DNA from: JAGOUA01 sp964645655 | GTDB taxonomy: Bacteria; Patescibacteriota; Patescibacteriia; 2-12-FULL-60-25 | Length of the DNA stretch: 64,000 nt | Direction of reading: 5' to 3' | NCBI GenBank assembly: GCA_964645655.1 | Contig: CAZXZS010000001.1 | Span: 62,001-126,000, forward strand | In this document: positions 42,031 to 50,866 of the stretch, in pieces | Numbering within the stretch: the stretch's first letter is position 1 | How the letters are laid out: each line of letters begins with the position of its first letter | Made by a program: the position numbers and the translations under genes | The notes under the pieces: generated by a model | The model's input: the letters and a program-made list of their open reading frames with translations, nothing else | Databases searched by the model: none | Told to the model about the DNA's origin: nothing

Positions 42031-43547
42031 AACGCGTCCCGCAACACCTCTTCCGCCCGTTTCGGATCCACCCGACCCTCCGTTGCGCGCATCACCTGTC
42101 CCACGAACCATTTCAGGACCGGTTCCTTGCCGGCGCGGACCTGGTCGGCCTGGGTCGGGTTTGCGGCGATGACGTCGGTGACCGTTTTCTTGAGGGTGTC
42201 CTCGTCGCCGGATTGGCCGAGCGCGTGCTCCTCGAGGAGATGGGAGGGGTCAGCGCCGGTCTCGACCATCAGCTGGAGCAGCTTTTGGGCATTGGTGCTG
42301 TTCACGGTCCCTTCGCGGACGATCTGGAGGAATTCGGCCATGTTCTCGGCGTCGAGCCGGGCGTCCTTGAGGGCGAGGCCGCGCTCGCTGAGGATCGGGG
42401 CCAGCTTGTTGAGGAGCCAGTTGCTGAGAAGTTTTGCGGTCGCCTGCTTGTTGCGTTCCATGAGTTCGCCGCCAGAGGCCGGGCTCGTGTCGCGCGCCTC
42501 CATCCAGCTCCCGAGTTCGCCGAGGACCTGTTCGGCGAAGGTGGTCCAGCCGCGTTCCATGAGCAGAATGGCGTCTTCTGGAGCGAACCCATACTCGTCC
42601 GCAAGACGGGCGCGGGTTTCGGCGGGGAGTTCGGGGAGGCGGGCACGTTCCTGCTCGCGGATGGCGGCCAGTTCGACCGTCGGGAGGTCCGGTTCGGGGA
42701 AGTAGCGATAGTCGGCGCTGGTCTCCTTGGTGCGCTGCGAGACCGTCTCTTCGCGGACATCATCCCAGCCGCGCGTCTCCGGGACGGCCTTGCCGCCTTC
42801 GTTGTAGAGGGCGCTCTGGCGCTGGATCTCGAATTGGAGGGCCCGTTCCACCGAGCGGAACGAGTTCATGTTCTTGATCTCGACTTTCGGGTTGAATTCG
42901 GGCTGGAGCGCATGGCCTTCTTCGTCAATGGGCAGGAGGGAAATGTTTGCGTCACAGCGCATGTAGCCCTTTTCCATGTCGGCGTCGGAGGCTTGGATGG
43001 CACGAAGGAGGGCCTGAAGCTCCTGGAGAAACGCTTTCGCCTCTTGGGGCGAGCGCAGGTCGGGGTCGGTGACGATCTCAAGCAACGGCGCGCCGGCGCG
43101 GTTCAGGTCGACGAGGGTGGCGCCGGATTGGGGGTCGTGGATGTTTTTTGCGGCGTCTTCCTCAAGGTGCGCGCGGGTGATGCCGACGGTGCGGATGCCG
43201 CCTTTCGCAAGGGCGGAAGGGATGGCGAGGGCGCCTCCTTCGACGATCGGCTCGTCGAATTGGGTGATCTGGTAGCCCTTGGGGAGGTCGGGATAGAAGT
43301 AGTTCTTGCGGTCGAACGAGGCCCGGTCGCGGACGGTGCCATTGAGGGCGAGGCCGACGCGGACGCCTAGGCGGATGGCTTGCTCGTTCACGACCGGCAA
43401 GGCGCCCGGCTGGCCGCTGCAGGTGGGGCAGATGGCGCTGTTGGCGGGCGCGGTCTCGGGAACGGAAGGGCAGCGGCAAAACATCTTCGTGGCCGTCTTG
43501 AGGCGGACATGGATCTCAAGGCCGATGATCGGGATGTAGCGGTTCAT
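42024..43547 (-). CDS. gatB: Aspartyl/glutamyl-tRNA amidotransferase subunit B
   Basis: The 507-aa protein has the GatB start GLEIHVRLKTATKMFCRC, the second Cys pair ICPTCSGQPGALPVVN, KNYFYPDLPKGYQI, and a C-terminal YqeY-like tail. With GatA and GatC it converts misacylated Glu-tRNA(Gln) or Asp-tRNA(Asn) to the amide form. gatA and gatC are not in the window. Confidence 0.95.
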   Translation of the reverse strand: MNRYIPIIGLEIHVRLKTATKMFCRCPSVPETAPANSAICPTCSGQPGALPVVNEQAIRLGVRVGLALNGTVRDRASFDRKNYFYPDLPKGYQITQFDEPIVEGGALAIPSALAKGGIRTVGITRAHLEEDAAKNIHDPQSGATLVDLNRAGAPLLEIVTDPDLRSPQEAKAFLQELQALLRAIQASDADMEKGYMRCDANISLLPIDEEGHALQPEFNPKVEIKNMNSFRSVERALQFEIQRQSALYNEGGKAVPETRGWDDVREETVSQRTKETSADYRYFPEPDLPTVELAAIREQERARLPELPAETRARLADEYGFAPEDAILLMERGWTTFAEQVLGELGSWMEARDTSPASGGELMERNKQATAKLLSNWLLNKLAPILSERGLALKDARLDAENMAEFLQIVREGTVNSTNAQKLLQLMVETGADPSHLLEEHALGQSGDEDTLKKTVTDVIAANPTQADQVRAGKEPVLKWFVGQVMRATEGRVDPKRAEEVLRDALK

Positions 43548-43606
43548 GGACCTATGCTAGCAAGTGGCCTAGGAAACGGCTAGGGAAAACGGGTTCCGGA
43601 ACCATC

Positions 43607-43636
43607 AAAACAAGCCGAGCGAAACGCGCGGCTTGT
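43607..43636 (-). terminator. Intrinsic terminator (minus strand)
   Basis: ACAAGCCG (43610-43617) pairs with CGGCTTGT (43629-43636), and the minus strand continues with TTTTG. It serves the membrane gene that ends at 43657. Confidence 0.8.
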
Positions 43637-43656
43637 CGGTGCCAATTTCCGCTCAA

Positions 43657-44475
43657 TTATGCGGATTTTTCTTCCTTGGCGGGGACGTAGGTGTCGCGTA
43701 GGGAGACGTAGAGGACCCCTTGGGCGATGGCGAGGAACGGGGCCGTGAAGCTGGTGAGCAGGCTGTCGCGGAGCTGGCTGAGGCTGAACCCGCGGAGGGT
43801 GTCGACCGTGACGTTGTTGTCGATGAGGAGGCTGCGGGAGAGCCGGGCCACCTCTCCCGTCATCGCGCCACCGAACACCAGGTCCAGGAGGAGCGATAGG
43901 ATCATGAGGATCAGGAACGAGAGGGCAAGGAAGCTTACCCCCGCGACCAACATGCGTCCCACGACCGGCCACCAGCGGCCGCGGACCAGGGCATGCGAGC
44001 CGTAGAGGGCTTCGAGGCCGCGCTTGTTTTCGGCGACGAGGACATAAGGCGCGAGGCTGAGCGAGATCGCGAGCCAGATGCCCGGCAGCACGAAAGCGAT
44101 CCCACCCGCGAGGACCGCCAGGATGCAAAGCAGGTTGACGACGAACAGCGGGAAGAACAGGTTCCAGCCGATGTGCGGGTGGGTGGCGAGATAGCCTTCT
44201 TCCTTGGGATCGTGGGCCAGGGTGAGCTTGATGAGCCGGACCGTCACCCAGGTCGAGGTGATGATGCTCAGGATACCGATGAGCACTTGGTTAAGCAGCC
44301 AGACCGTCCCCAATTCGAGGTTCACGCGCGAGGAGGTGAGCGCGAATAGGAGCGCGACCTGCAATAGTTCCGGCACCAGGAGCCAGAGCGACACTTCCAG
44401 GAAACGGCCGAGGTGTTGCGTGTACCGCTGCCAGGACAGCCCGATGAACCGGCGGACGGGAAGAAGGGGAGACAT
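43657..44475 (-). CDS. Polytopic membrane protein
   Basis: This 272-aa protein has about six membrane helices and the central RGLEALYGSHALVRGRWWPV pattern. It is a distant relative of the next gene (RGVEALKASWKLTDGHFWKI). Such proteins are often annotated as glycerophosphodiester phosphodiesterase membrane-domain-like and have no known function. I use the ATG at 44475. Confidence 0.72.
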   Translation of the reverse strand: MSPLLPVRRFIGLSWQRYTQHLGRFLEVSLWLLVPELLQVALLFALTSSRVNLELGTVWLLNQVLIGILSIITSTWVTVRLIKLTLAHDPKEEGYLATHPHIGWNLFFPLFVVNLLCILAVLAGGIAFVLPGIWLAISLSLAPYVLVAENKRGLEALYGSHALVRGRWWPVVGRMLVAGVSFLALSFLILMILSLLLDLVFGGAMTGEVARLSRSLLIDNNVTVDTLRGFSLSQLRDSLLTSFTAPFLAIAQGVLYVSLRDTYVPAKEEKSA

Positions 44476-44505
44476 ACCGGCCCATGATACCAAAGTTGCG
44501 CGCGT

Positions 44506-44535
44506 AAAAAAACGACCTCCCTTAGGAGGAGGTCG
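44506..44535 (-). terminator. Intrinsic terminator (minus strand)
   Basis: CGACCTCC (44513-44520) pairs with GGAGGTCG (44528-44535). Seven T's follow on the minus strand. It overlaps the end of the gene at 44522. Confidence 0.85.
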
Positions 44536-45421
44536 CTTGCGTCTGCGCCGGCAAGGCCGGGAGCTGGCGGACGGCTTCGTACAAACGGACGGAGAAGAAG
44601 ATCGCCGTCGGGGTGAGCAGGAAGCTGGTCAGCAGGGCATTTACGAGCGTCGTGACGAGGGTGCCGATCATTCCGTCACCGAAGATGGCGCGAAGGATCC
44701 CGATGGCCAAGCTCATGACGAAGCTCGCGAGGAGGTACACGAGGAAGAACACGAAGAGGACGCCGAGGATCTTCCAAAAGTGACCGTCCGTGAGCTTCCA
44801 GGAAGCCTTAAGGGCTTCGACGCCACGCTTGCCTTGGTCGAGGAACGAGACGCTGCTGAATTGGAGCCGGAGGCCGAGATAGACGCCGATCACGAGCGCG
44901 GCGATGAAGCCGACGACGCCGATGAGGCCCATGCCGACGTTGAAGCCGCGAGCCTCGAGGGCGGACTCAGAGAACCCGGTCCCCAAGAGGGCGAAGAGGC
45001 TGCTGCCGGCCGTGATGAGGAGCAAGACGAGCGGGATCGCGGCGGTCGCGAGCCCTTGGAGGACGGCGACCCACGCGGCGCCCGGGACTTTTTGGAGACT
45101 GGCTTTCGGATCGACCATGCCCGTTTCCTTGCGGACGATCTTCAGGCCTTGAAGGGTGTAGTGGGTGCCGTACCAGATCGTGAGGGCGAGGGCGACGATC
45201 CCAGCGACCAAGCCAAGAAGGATGGCCGCACCGATCTTGACGAAGCTCACATCGGCGGCACCGCTGAGGGCCAAGAAGCCGATCGGCGCCAAGACAAGGG
45301 GGACTAACGCATACGAGCCGAGCGCGCCGATAAGGTTAAGCTTCCAGAGGGCTTTCGTGTTGTCCAAGGTGTCCTGGATCGCCGGACGGACGATGGACCA
45401 GGCTTTGGGAAAGGGGTGCAT
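44522..45421 (-). CDS. Polytopic membrane protein, paralogue of the neighbour
   Basis: The 299-aa protein has six or seven hydrophobic helices and shares the RG-EAL--S--L-----W motif with the protein at 43657-44475. I use the ATG at 45421 (MHPFPKAW). Function is unknown. The two are separately terminated paralogues. Confidence 0.72.
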   Translation of the reverse strand: MHPFPKAWSIVRPAIQDTLDNTKALWKLNLIGALGSYALVPLVLAPIGFLALSGAADVSFVKIGAAILLGLVAGIVALALTIWYGTHYTLQGLKIVRKETGMVDPKASLQKVPGAAWVAVLQGLATAAIPLVLLLITAGSSLFALLGTGFSESALEARGFNVGMGLIGVVGFIAALVIGVYLGLRLQFSSVSFLDQGKRGVEALKASWKLTDGHFWKILGVLFVFFLVYLLASFVMSLAIGILRAIFGDGMIGTLVTTLVNALLTSFLLTPTAIFFSVRLYEAVRQLPALPAQTQATSS

Positions 45422-45474
45422 ATGGACACCAGGATAGCACCCGTGTCTGGGGCTCACAAGGCATCGGGGTGCAT

Positions 45475-45501
45475 AAAAAAATCCCTAGGATTAGGGAATT
45501 T
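45475..45501 (-). terminator. Intrinsic terminator (minus strand)
   Basis: AATCCCTA with TAGGGAATT, followed by six T's on the minus strand (A run 45475-45480), overlapping the tmk stop. Confidence 0.8.
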
Positions 45502-46240
45502 AGAGGGTCCCTTCCAGCCGTCGGATGATCGCCTGGGCGATCTCCTCCGGCGTCTGGGCGGCGTTGATGATGTGGACGGATGCGCCTTGGTCCTGGAAGG
45601 GCTTGTGCAGGTCGGGCGTGAGGTACATCCCGCGCACGCGCTTTTGCAGCGCGGCGTCCGCCTCGAAGCGATCACGCGTGCGGGCGGCCATGCGGGACTG
45701 CGCGACCTCAGGATCGAGGTCGAGGATGATGAGGTCCCTCGGGGCGTGCGTGAGTTCGACCTGGTTTCCCTCGAGGGCGAGGACGGTGCCGATGGCATGT
45801 GCCACCGATTCGCACCCTTCGAGACGCGACGCCTGGTAGGCGAGCGAGGAGGCGAGGCCCCGGCTCTTGAGGACCCAGTGGTTGTCGTCAGCGGCCAGGA
45901 ACGGGAGGATCAGCATCTGGTAGAGTCGGGCCCGGTCGAGCGCGTAGAGCTGCGCCTCTTCCATGACGCTGTAGCGCCGGCCGGAGCGGAGCAGGCCGTC
46001 GGGCGCGCGGATGGCGGTGCCCGTGGGTGGGGAGTGGGTGGGCTCCGCGGCGATCAGGACCTTCGCCGGGCTGATCTCGTCGAGCGTGGGGAGCCGTCCG
46101 CTGCCCTGCTCGAAGACCGTCACGTCGAACGGCTGCTCCGTGCCGAGACGTCCGCAGAGGAAGCGGGCGACCCGCTCGATGACGGTGGACTTGCCGACCC
46201 CGTCGCCCCCTTCGATATCGATGATGCGTTCTACGCCCAT
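45500..46240 (-). CDS. tmk: Thymidylate kinase
   Basis: The 246-aa protein has Walker A IEGGDGVGKST, the dTMP-binding AAEPTHSPPTGTAIR and SRGLASSLAYQ in place of the usual DRYxxSSxAYQ. It phosphorylates dTMP to dTDP. It is longer than the common 210 aa through an insert near residues 40-55. It starts 2 bases after folA. Confidence 0.9.
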   Translation of the reverse strand: MGVERIIDIEGGDGVGKSTVIERVARFLCGRLGTEQPFDVTVFEQGSGRLPTLDEISPAKVLIAAEPTHSPPTGTAIRAPDGLLRSGRRYSVMEEAQLYALDRARLYQMLILPFLAADDNHWVLKSRGLASSLAYQASRLEGCESVAHAIGTVLALEGNQVELTHAPRDLIILDLDPEVAQSRMAARTRDRFEADAALQKRVRGMYLTPDLHKPFQDQGASVHIINAAQTPEEIAQAIIRRLEGTL

Positions 46241-46242
46241 GG

Positions 46243-46725
46243 TCAGGTCTCCTTGCTGGATCGGGTGTACGTGACGAAGCGGAAGCCCTCGTGCGGCTCG
46301 ATCGCTTTGGGATGCCAGTCATCGTAGGCGGGAAAGTAGGCGTCGCCGTCGATGGTCGCCTCGATCTCGGTGAGCTCGAGCCGGGTCGCGAACGGGAGGG
46401 CCTGACGGTAGATGTCCGCGCCCCCGATGACGAAGAGGTAGTAGACGGGCGCTTGTGCGAGGCGTTCGAGCGCCGTTTCTAGGGCGTTGAAGACCTCTGC
46501 GCCGGCCATCGCCGTGACGGATCGTGACAGGACGACGTTCCTTCGTCCAGGCAGGGGACGGAAGCGTGTGGGGATGGATTGCCAGGTACGATGTCCCATC
46601 AGGACGGCATGCCCCGTGGTCAGGGCGCGGAAATGGGCGAGGTCGTCGGGATGGGTCCAGACGAGAGCCCCATTCCGCCCGATGCAGCCGTTTTTTGCAA
46701 CCGCGGCGATGAGGGTGATTTCCAT
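46243..46725 (-). CDS. folA: Dihydrofolate reductase
   Basis: The 160-aa protein shows IAAVAKNGCIGRNGALVW, MGHRTWQSIP, and VIGGADIYRQAL, the NADPH- and folate-binding segments of DHFR. AGGAGG lies 4 bases before the ATG at 46725. It is in one run with thyX and tmk. Confidence 0.93.
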   Translation of the reverse strand: MEITLIAAVAKNGCIGRNGALVWTHPDDLAHFRALTTGHAVLMGHRTWQSIPTRFRPLPGRRNVVLSRSVTAMAGAEVFNALETALERLAQAPVYYLFVIGGADIYRQALPFATRLELTEIEATIDGDAYFPAYDDWHPKAIEPHEGFRFVTYTRSSKET

Positions 46726-46785
46726 TGGGCCTCCTTTTAAAGAAAGGCCAGGCCGCACTGGAGTGGTGAGGACTGGCTGGTGGGG

Positions 46786-48384
46786 TCAGATACCGTCGCC
46801 CGTCTTCCGGTCGATGATCGTCTGCGCGCCGCGTTCGAGGTAGAAACGGTCCGGCGTGCGGTCGACCGTGACGGGGAAGGGGGGGAGCTGTCCAGGCAGC
46901 TGGTCGGCGGCCGCGTGGATCTCCTGGCGGACCGTCGCGTGGACGTCGGCCTTCGAACGTAGTTCGAGGACGTACACGAACGGGCCCAGGGGGCCACGCA
47001 GCTCGTACGGGACGAGGGTCCCGAGCGCTCCGTAGGCCTGACGGAGGAAGGGGTCGCCATCCAGCCGCTGCAGGCGCTCGCGCTGTTCCCGCAGGGCCCC
47101 TTCGACGTGCGTCCGGAGGTCCGGGGTCAGCGCGTCGAGGTACCAGGGGTGGATGTTCCCCAGCGGGTTGATGCAAGGGATCGGGATCCGGCAGGACCGG
47201 TGCCGGTGCAGGTCGCGGAACGACCCGTAGTCGATCTGGCCCGTGAGGGTCACCTCGGCGATGCCGGCCAGCTCGCCGATGATCTCGGCGCGTGACGGTC
47301 GCCTGCGGAGGAGATCGAGGAAGCGGTTGAAGCGGTCGGGATCGTCATCGCGGCGCCGCACCTCGAGCCGCGTCTTCTCGCTCCCACGCACCTGGTACGG
47401 CAGCTGCTGCTGGACCTCGCGAAGCCATGTGTCCGTCTCGGGACGACCGGCATGCGAGAAGCTTGCCGGGTAGCGGTGGGCCAGCAGCGTATGCAGGTCG
47501 TGGGCCTGGGCCCGGACGAGCGCGTCGGGATGCTGGAGCTGCTGGCGCAGGTGGTCGTTCGCCTGGCGCACGTTGGTGCTCCAGGAGTAGCTCGTCGAGC
47601 AACCCAGGGCCAGGAAGCCGCGGGCGATGTCGAAGGCCCGGGCGTTGATGGCACGCATGTGCTTCTTGCGTTCGGCCTCGGCGATCTTGGAGTCCCATCC
47701 GTCCTGGACGACGAATGGGAAGGCGGCCGAAAGGGCTGTGCGCATGTCGGCGTTGACCCGCTCGTAGAGGGCGAGCCACGCGTCCTGGACCTCTGCGCCC
47801 AGGGCGCTCTCGAGCGGGTTCCAGCGGCGTCCGGCACTCATGTTGAGGTAGCGCGTGCTGCACTCCTGGCCGTTGTAGAGCGGGGAGTCCTGGATCTGCG
47901 TCGGCAGGTAGAGCGGAACGCCCTCGATGAAGAGCAGGACGTTGGCCAGGTCACCGATCGACCGATGCCCGTAGCCGACGTAGTAGTCCCGGAGGAGCTC
48001 GGCCGCCTTCGCGTCGCGCTCGTTCCCCCCGTTGACCGCGAGGTCCTCCTCGAAGGCGGCGAGGACCGCATGCAGGCTCTGGTGCGCGGGCGGGTCGAGC
48101 CGCTCCATCGCACCCGCATCGTTGAACCCGAGCAGGCGGGCGAGGCGGAGGCGGGTCTCGGGCCGAAGGGCGGCCAGCCGCTGCTCGTCGCTGCGGCGTT
48201 CGCGTTCCGCCATCTCCCGCAGGCGCGTCTCGATGCTGAGCGGACTGCGGGAGTAGAGGGCCTGGAGCCACGCGGCGGTCTCGGGCGGGGCGCCTTCGAG
48301 CAGGTAGATGTTCCAGGGCTGGGACGGATGTGTCAGCTTGAACAGACGGAGGTGCTGCGTACGGACGACGATCTGTGCGCTCAT
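46786..48384 (-). CDS. thyX: Two-domain ThyX-type thymidylate synthase
   Basis: The 532-aa protein is about twice the length of ordinary ThyX. The N-terminal half has GHRSIGDLAN and QECSTRYLNM (near residue 178), matching the ThyX nucleotide-binding block. The C-terminal half has LHRHRSCRIPIPC (near 393), like the RHR segment. Each half keeps only part of the RHRxxSxNExSxRY signature, suggesting a fusion in which the two halves share the active-site work. GAAGGAGAT precedes the ATG. It heads the thyX-folA-tmk run. Confidence 0.85.
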   Translation of the reverse strand: MSAQIVVRTQHLRLFKLTHPSQPWNIYLLEGAPPETAAWLQALYSRSPLSIETRLREMAERERRSDEQRLAALRPETRLRLARLLGFNDAGAMERLDPPAHQSLHAVLAAFEEDLAVNGGNERDAKAAELLRDYYVGYGHRSIGDLANVLLFIEGVPLYLPTQIQDSPLYNGQECSTRYLNMSAGRRWNPLESALGAEVQDAWLALYERVNADMRTALSAAFPFVVQDGWDSKIAEAERKKHMRAINARAFDIARGFLALGCSTSYSWSTNVRQANDHLRQQLQHPDALVRAQAHDLHTLLAHRYPASFSHAGRPETDTWLREVQQQLPYQVRGSEKTRLEVRRRDDDPDRFNRFLDLLRRRPSRAEIIGELAGIAEVTLTGQIDYGSFRDLHRHRSCRIPIPCINPLGNIHPWYLDALTPDLRTHVEGALREQRERLQRLDGDPFLRQAYGALGTLVPYELRGPLGPFVYVLELRSKADVHATVRQEIHAAADQLPGQLPPFPVTVDRTPDRFYLERGAQTIIDRKTGDGI

Positions 48385-48435
48385 GGGATCTCCTTCGGAC
48401 GTGGGAATGGGCGGGCTCGGAAATGAGCCTCACGG

Positions 48436-48464
48436 AGTATGGAAACCGCGCAGGCCAGGGTCAA
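48436..48464 (-). promoter_or_regulatory. Promoter of the thyX-folA-tmk run
   Basis: Minus strand: TTGACC (48459-48464), a 17-base spacer and CATACT (48436-48441). It lies 50 bases before the thyX start. Confidence 0.65.
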
Positions 48465-48485
48465 TCGAGGGGTGGGGATAGATTT

Positions 48486-48519
48486 AAAAAAGAGCTTTTC
48501 TTGGGGAAGAAAGGCTCTT
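48486..48519 (-). terminator. Intrinsic terminator after dut
   Basis: On the minus strand AAGAGC and an inner TTTCTT/AAGAAA arm pair back to GCTCTT, followed by six T's. Confidence 0.88.
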
Positions 48520-48534
48520 ATGGAAGGCCTTGCG

Positions 48535-48972
48535 TTACGCGCCCGTTGTCCCGAACCCGCCACGCGCTTCGCCTATCGCTTCGCCTTCTTGCCAGGTCGC
48601 GCGCAGGATCGGCAGAAATGCTCCTTGGGCGAGTCGCGTCCCTTTGGCGAGACGGATTTCCTGGTCGGTCGTGTTCCAGTAGTTCACGAGAACCTCATCG
48701 GTTGGTCCGCAAAAGTCCTGGTCTATCACCCCGACGCTGTTCGCAAGTAGGAGACCTGTCTTTTCAAAGGCTGACGAGCGCGCGAACAGGAACAGCCCAT
48801 ACCCTTCCGGGATCCTGAAGACGAGTCCTGTCCGTCCCTTGGCGGCACTCCGGGCGGGAATGACGAGGTCTTCGACGAGCGGCAGGTCGAAGGCGACCGC
48901 GCCCGCGGTCTTGTATGTCGGCAATTCCGCGTCCGGATGCACGCGGGTGATGCGGATGGGGGCGGAGCTCAT
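48535..48972 (-). CDS. dut: dUTP diphosphatase
   Basis: The 145-aa protein has all five trimeric dUTPase motifs, including LFARSSAFE, GVIDQDFCGPTDE, RLAQGAF and a C-terminal RGGFGTTG. It makes dUMP and keeps uracil out of DNA. Its ATG overlaps the stop of the kinase gene. Confidence 0.95.
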   Translation of the reverse strand: MSSAPIRITRVHPDAELPTYKTAGAVAFDLPLVEDLVIPARSAAKGRTGLVFRIPEGYGLFLFARSSAFEKTGLLLANSVGVIDQDFCGPTDEVLVNYWNTTDQEIRLAKGTRLAQGAFLPILRATWQEGEAIGEARGGFGTTGA

Positions 48973-49535
48973 GTCCGCGGCGTCAAATGGAACGATTCCA
49001 GCAGGGTCTGGGTCGATTGCAGGAATTGCTCGCGCGTCCCGTTGTTCGTGAGGCGATACTTGGCGCGATTCATGACGAAGGGGATCCCGCGCTCCGTCGG
49101 CGCCTGCTCGTCGTTGAGGAACTGCTCCCAGGTGAGGTTGGCTTCCGTCGCCTTTTCGCCGCGCTTTTTCATGCGTTCGTAGCGGAGTTCGGCATTCGCC
49201 TCGATGGCGATCAGGTGGAAGTGGGGGAGCGGCTCGAGGGCGACGACGTCTTCCGGGCGGCGGATCCCGTCGATCACGACGATCTCTTGCGGGGCCGCGA
49301 GGGCCGCCGTCTCGATGGCGTATGAGAACACGTCCTCGCCGAACGATTCGCGGAGCGCCACCGACGCCTTGATGAAGTTCTCGCGGGTCTTCTCGATCGC
49401 CAGGCGGCTTAAAATATCGCCAATCACGGCACTAAACCGGAAATACCCGGCCCCGTATTGTTGCGTGAGGATGTCTGCCAACGTTCCTTTGCCGCACCCC
49501 TGCAAGCCGACCAGTCCAAAGAGCAATTTTGGCAT
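48969..49535 (-). CDS. P-loop nucleotide/nucleoside kinase-like protein
   Basis: The 188-aa protein has Walker A GLVGLQGCGKGT and VIDGIRRPEDV, in the broad adenylate-kinase/dephospho-CoA-kinase-like group. Its place between dcd and dut, with a 4-base overlap to dut, suggests a deoxynucleotide kinase. The substrate cannot be read from the sequence. Confidence 0.75.
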   Translation of the reverse strand: MPKLLFGLVGLQGCGKGTLADILTQQYGAGYFRFSAVIGDILSRLAIEKTRENFIKASVALRESFGEDVFSYAIETAALAAPQEIVVIDGIRRPEDVVALEPLPHFHLIAIEANAELRYERMKKRGEKATEANLTWEQFLNDEQAPTERGIPFVMNRAKYRLTNNGTREQFLQSTQTLLESFHLTPRT

Positions 49536-49605
49536 ATGGCGACCAGTGTAGGAACCGGTCCGTCGAGCGTCGAGGCGCGCGTCAAGGGGATCGTTGGGGA
49601 AGGAT

Positions 49606-50700
49606 TCAGGCCCTGAACCATTTCGCGAGCCGCGGCCCTTCTTGCATCTGGTAATGCGAGTTCAGATCCGAACCGTAGTGCTTTTCCGGGGCCTCCAGGA
49701 GGCGCTCGTAGGTCATGAGGCAGATCGGCTGGCCGTCGCGCAGGATGAAGGGATGGCTGTAGGCCTCGATTTCGAGCACGCCGATCGCCCCGCGCTTGCC
49801 GTCATCCGCATCCCAGCCGAATCCCGGATCAAAGAACCCGGCGAAATGCGACCTGAACTCGCCCTTGCTCGCGTCATACGCCATCATCTCGGCCGCATGC
49901 GTCGGAGGGATCAGGATCTTCTCTTTCGTGGCGAAGATGTAGAACTCGCCGGGATGGATCGAGCAGGAATGGTCCTCGGTGCGCGCGACGGGTTCAAAGA
50001 AGTCCGCGATGTCGTGGGTAAACGTCCGTGTATCCAAAACGTGCCCATGGTCTTTTTTCGCCCGCCAACCGATGTTCGCGTAGGTCGACAGGTCGATCGT
50101 CATGGTGACGCCCTTGCCCACCGTTTCCGGCTTCGCGGCGAGGGGCGCCCCATCGAGCCGGCGCAAGAGCCGGTGCTGGTCGTACGCCAGCCGGTGTTCG
50201 GTGCGATTCAGCGCCGATTCTCCGGCAAACAGGCGCAATTGGTTGATGCGGTCGCCCGGATGCGCGCGCACCGCAAACGACATGGGGATGAGCTCGATCC
50301 AGAGCGGGCCATGGTACCCGGCAGGAACCTCGTCGAAGGATGCCACGCCGTCGGCCAGCAGCCGTCCGCGAAGGTTGATGCGGCCCGACGAGCTCTTGTT
50401 GCTGCTGCGCGCGTGAAGCAGCTCGGGTAGGGCGAGCGATTCGTTGAGCCTGACCAGGTAGACGGACCCCGTCCGCAACGGTTCGGCGAGGTCATGCCGT
50501 CGGATGGCGTGTCGCGCCGCCATCGCTTCTACGCTCTCACCGCTGGCCGGCAAGGCGGAACCCCGGACCTCAACGCAGACGTCGCTGAGCGATAGGTCTA
50601 CCGAGGAGGGTTGGAGGTGCTCAAGCGGTGATCCGATCAGGTATCCCGCTTCCATCGCCTGTTTCAGGAGCTGGTAGGGAAGGGCGCCAGTTTCGGGCAT
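49606..50700 (-). CDS. dcd: Double-length dCTP deaminase (dCTP deaminase/dUTPase fold tandem)
   Basis: The 364-aa protein is the tandem form in which two dUTPase-fold units are fused. The first holds LQPSSVDLSLSD and ARSSNKSSSGR (near residue 100); the second has FDPGFGWDAD and GQPICLMTYE. It deaminates dCTP to dUTP, feeding dut and thyX. I start at the ATG at 50700 (MPETGALPY); the frame runs further upstream without homology. Confidence 0.88.
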   Translation of the reverse strand: MPETGALPYQLLKQAMEAGYLIGSPLEHLQPSSVDLSLSDVCVEVRGSALPASGESVEAMAARHAIRRHDLAEPLRTGSVYLVRLNESLALPELLHARSSNKSSSGRINLRGRLLADGVASFDEVPAGYHGPLWIELIPMSFAVRAHPGDRINQLRLFAGESALNRTEHRLAYDQHRLLRRLDGAPLAAKPETVGKGVTMTIDLSTYANIGWRAKKDHGHVLDTRTFTHDIADFFEPVARTEDHSCSIHPGEFYIFATKEKILIPPTHAAEMMAYDASKGEFRSHFAGFFDPGFGWDADDGKRGAIGVLEIEAYSHPFILRDGQPICLMTYERLLEAPEKHYGSDLNSHYQMQEGPRLAKWFRA

Positions 50701-50837
50701 ATGTGGGGGAGCGTAGCAACGAAGCCGTCCCATTGGCAATTCGTCGAATGATCCAAGAAAAACCGTTCCCGGCGGGTGGGTCAGGGGGGGTCGTGACCGT
50801 CCGAACAATGATCGTTTGATTTCGGGCCGTTGCATGC

Positions 50838-50860
50838 AAAAAACCGCCCGGAGGCGGTTT
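50838..50860 (-). terminator. Intrinsic terminator after rplA
   Basis: AACCGCC and GGCGGTT around CGGA, followed by six T's on the minus strand. It is nearly identical to the one after rplK. Confidence 0.88.
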
Positions 50861-50866
50861 CCTTGC

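Noticed and set aside
42213..43370. 385-codon plus-strand frame
   Set aside because: It is antisense to gatB, which has full family motifs.
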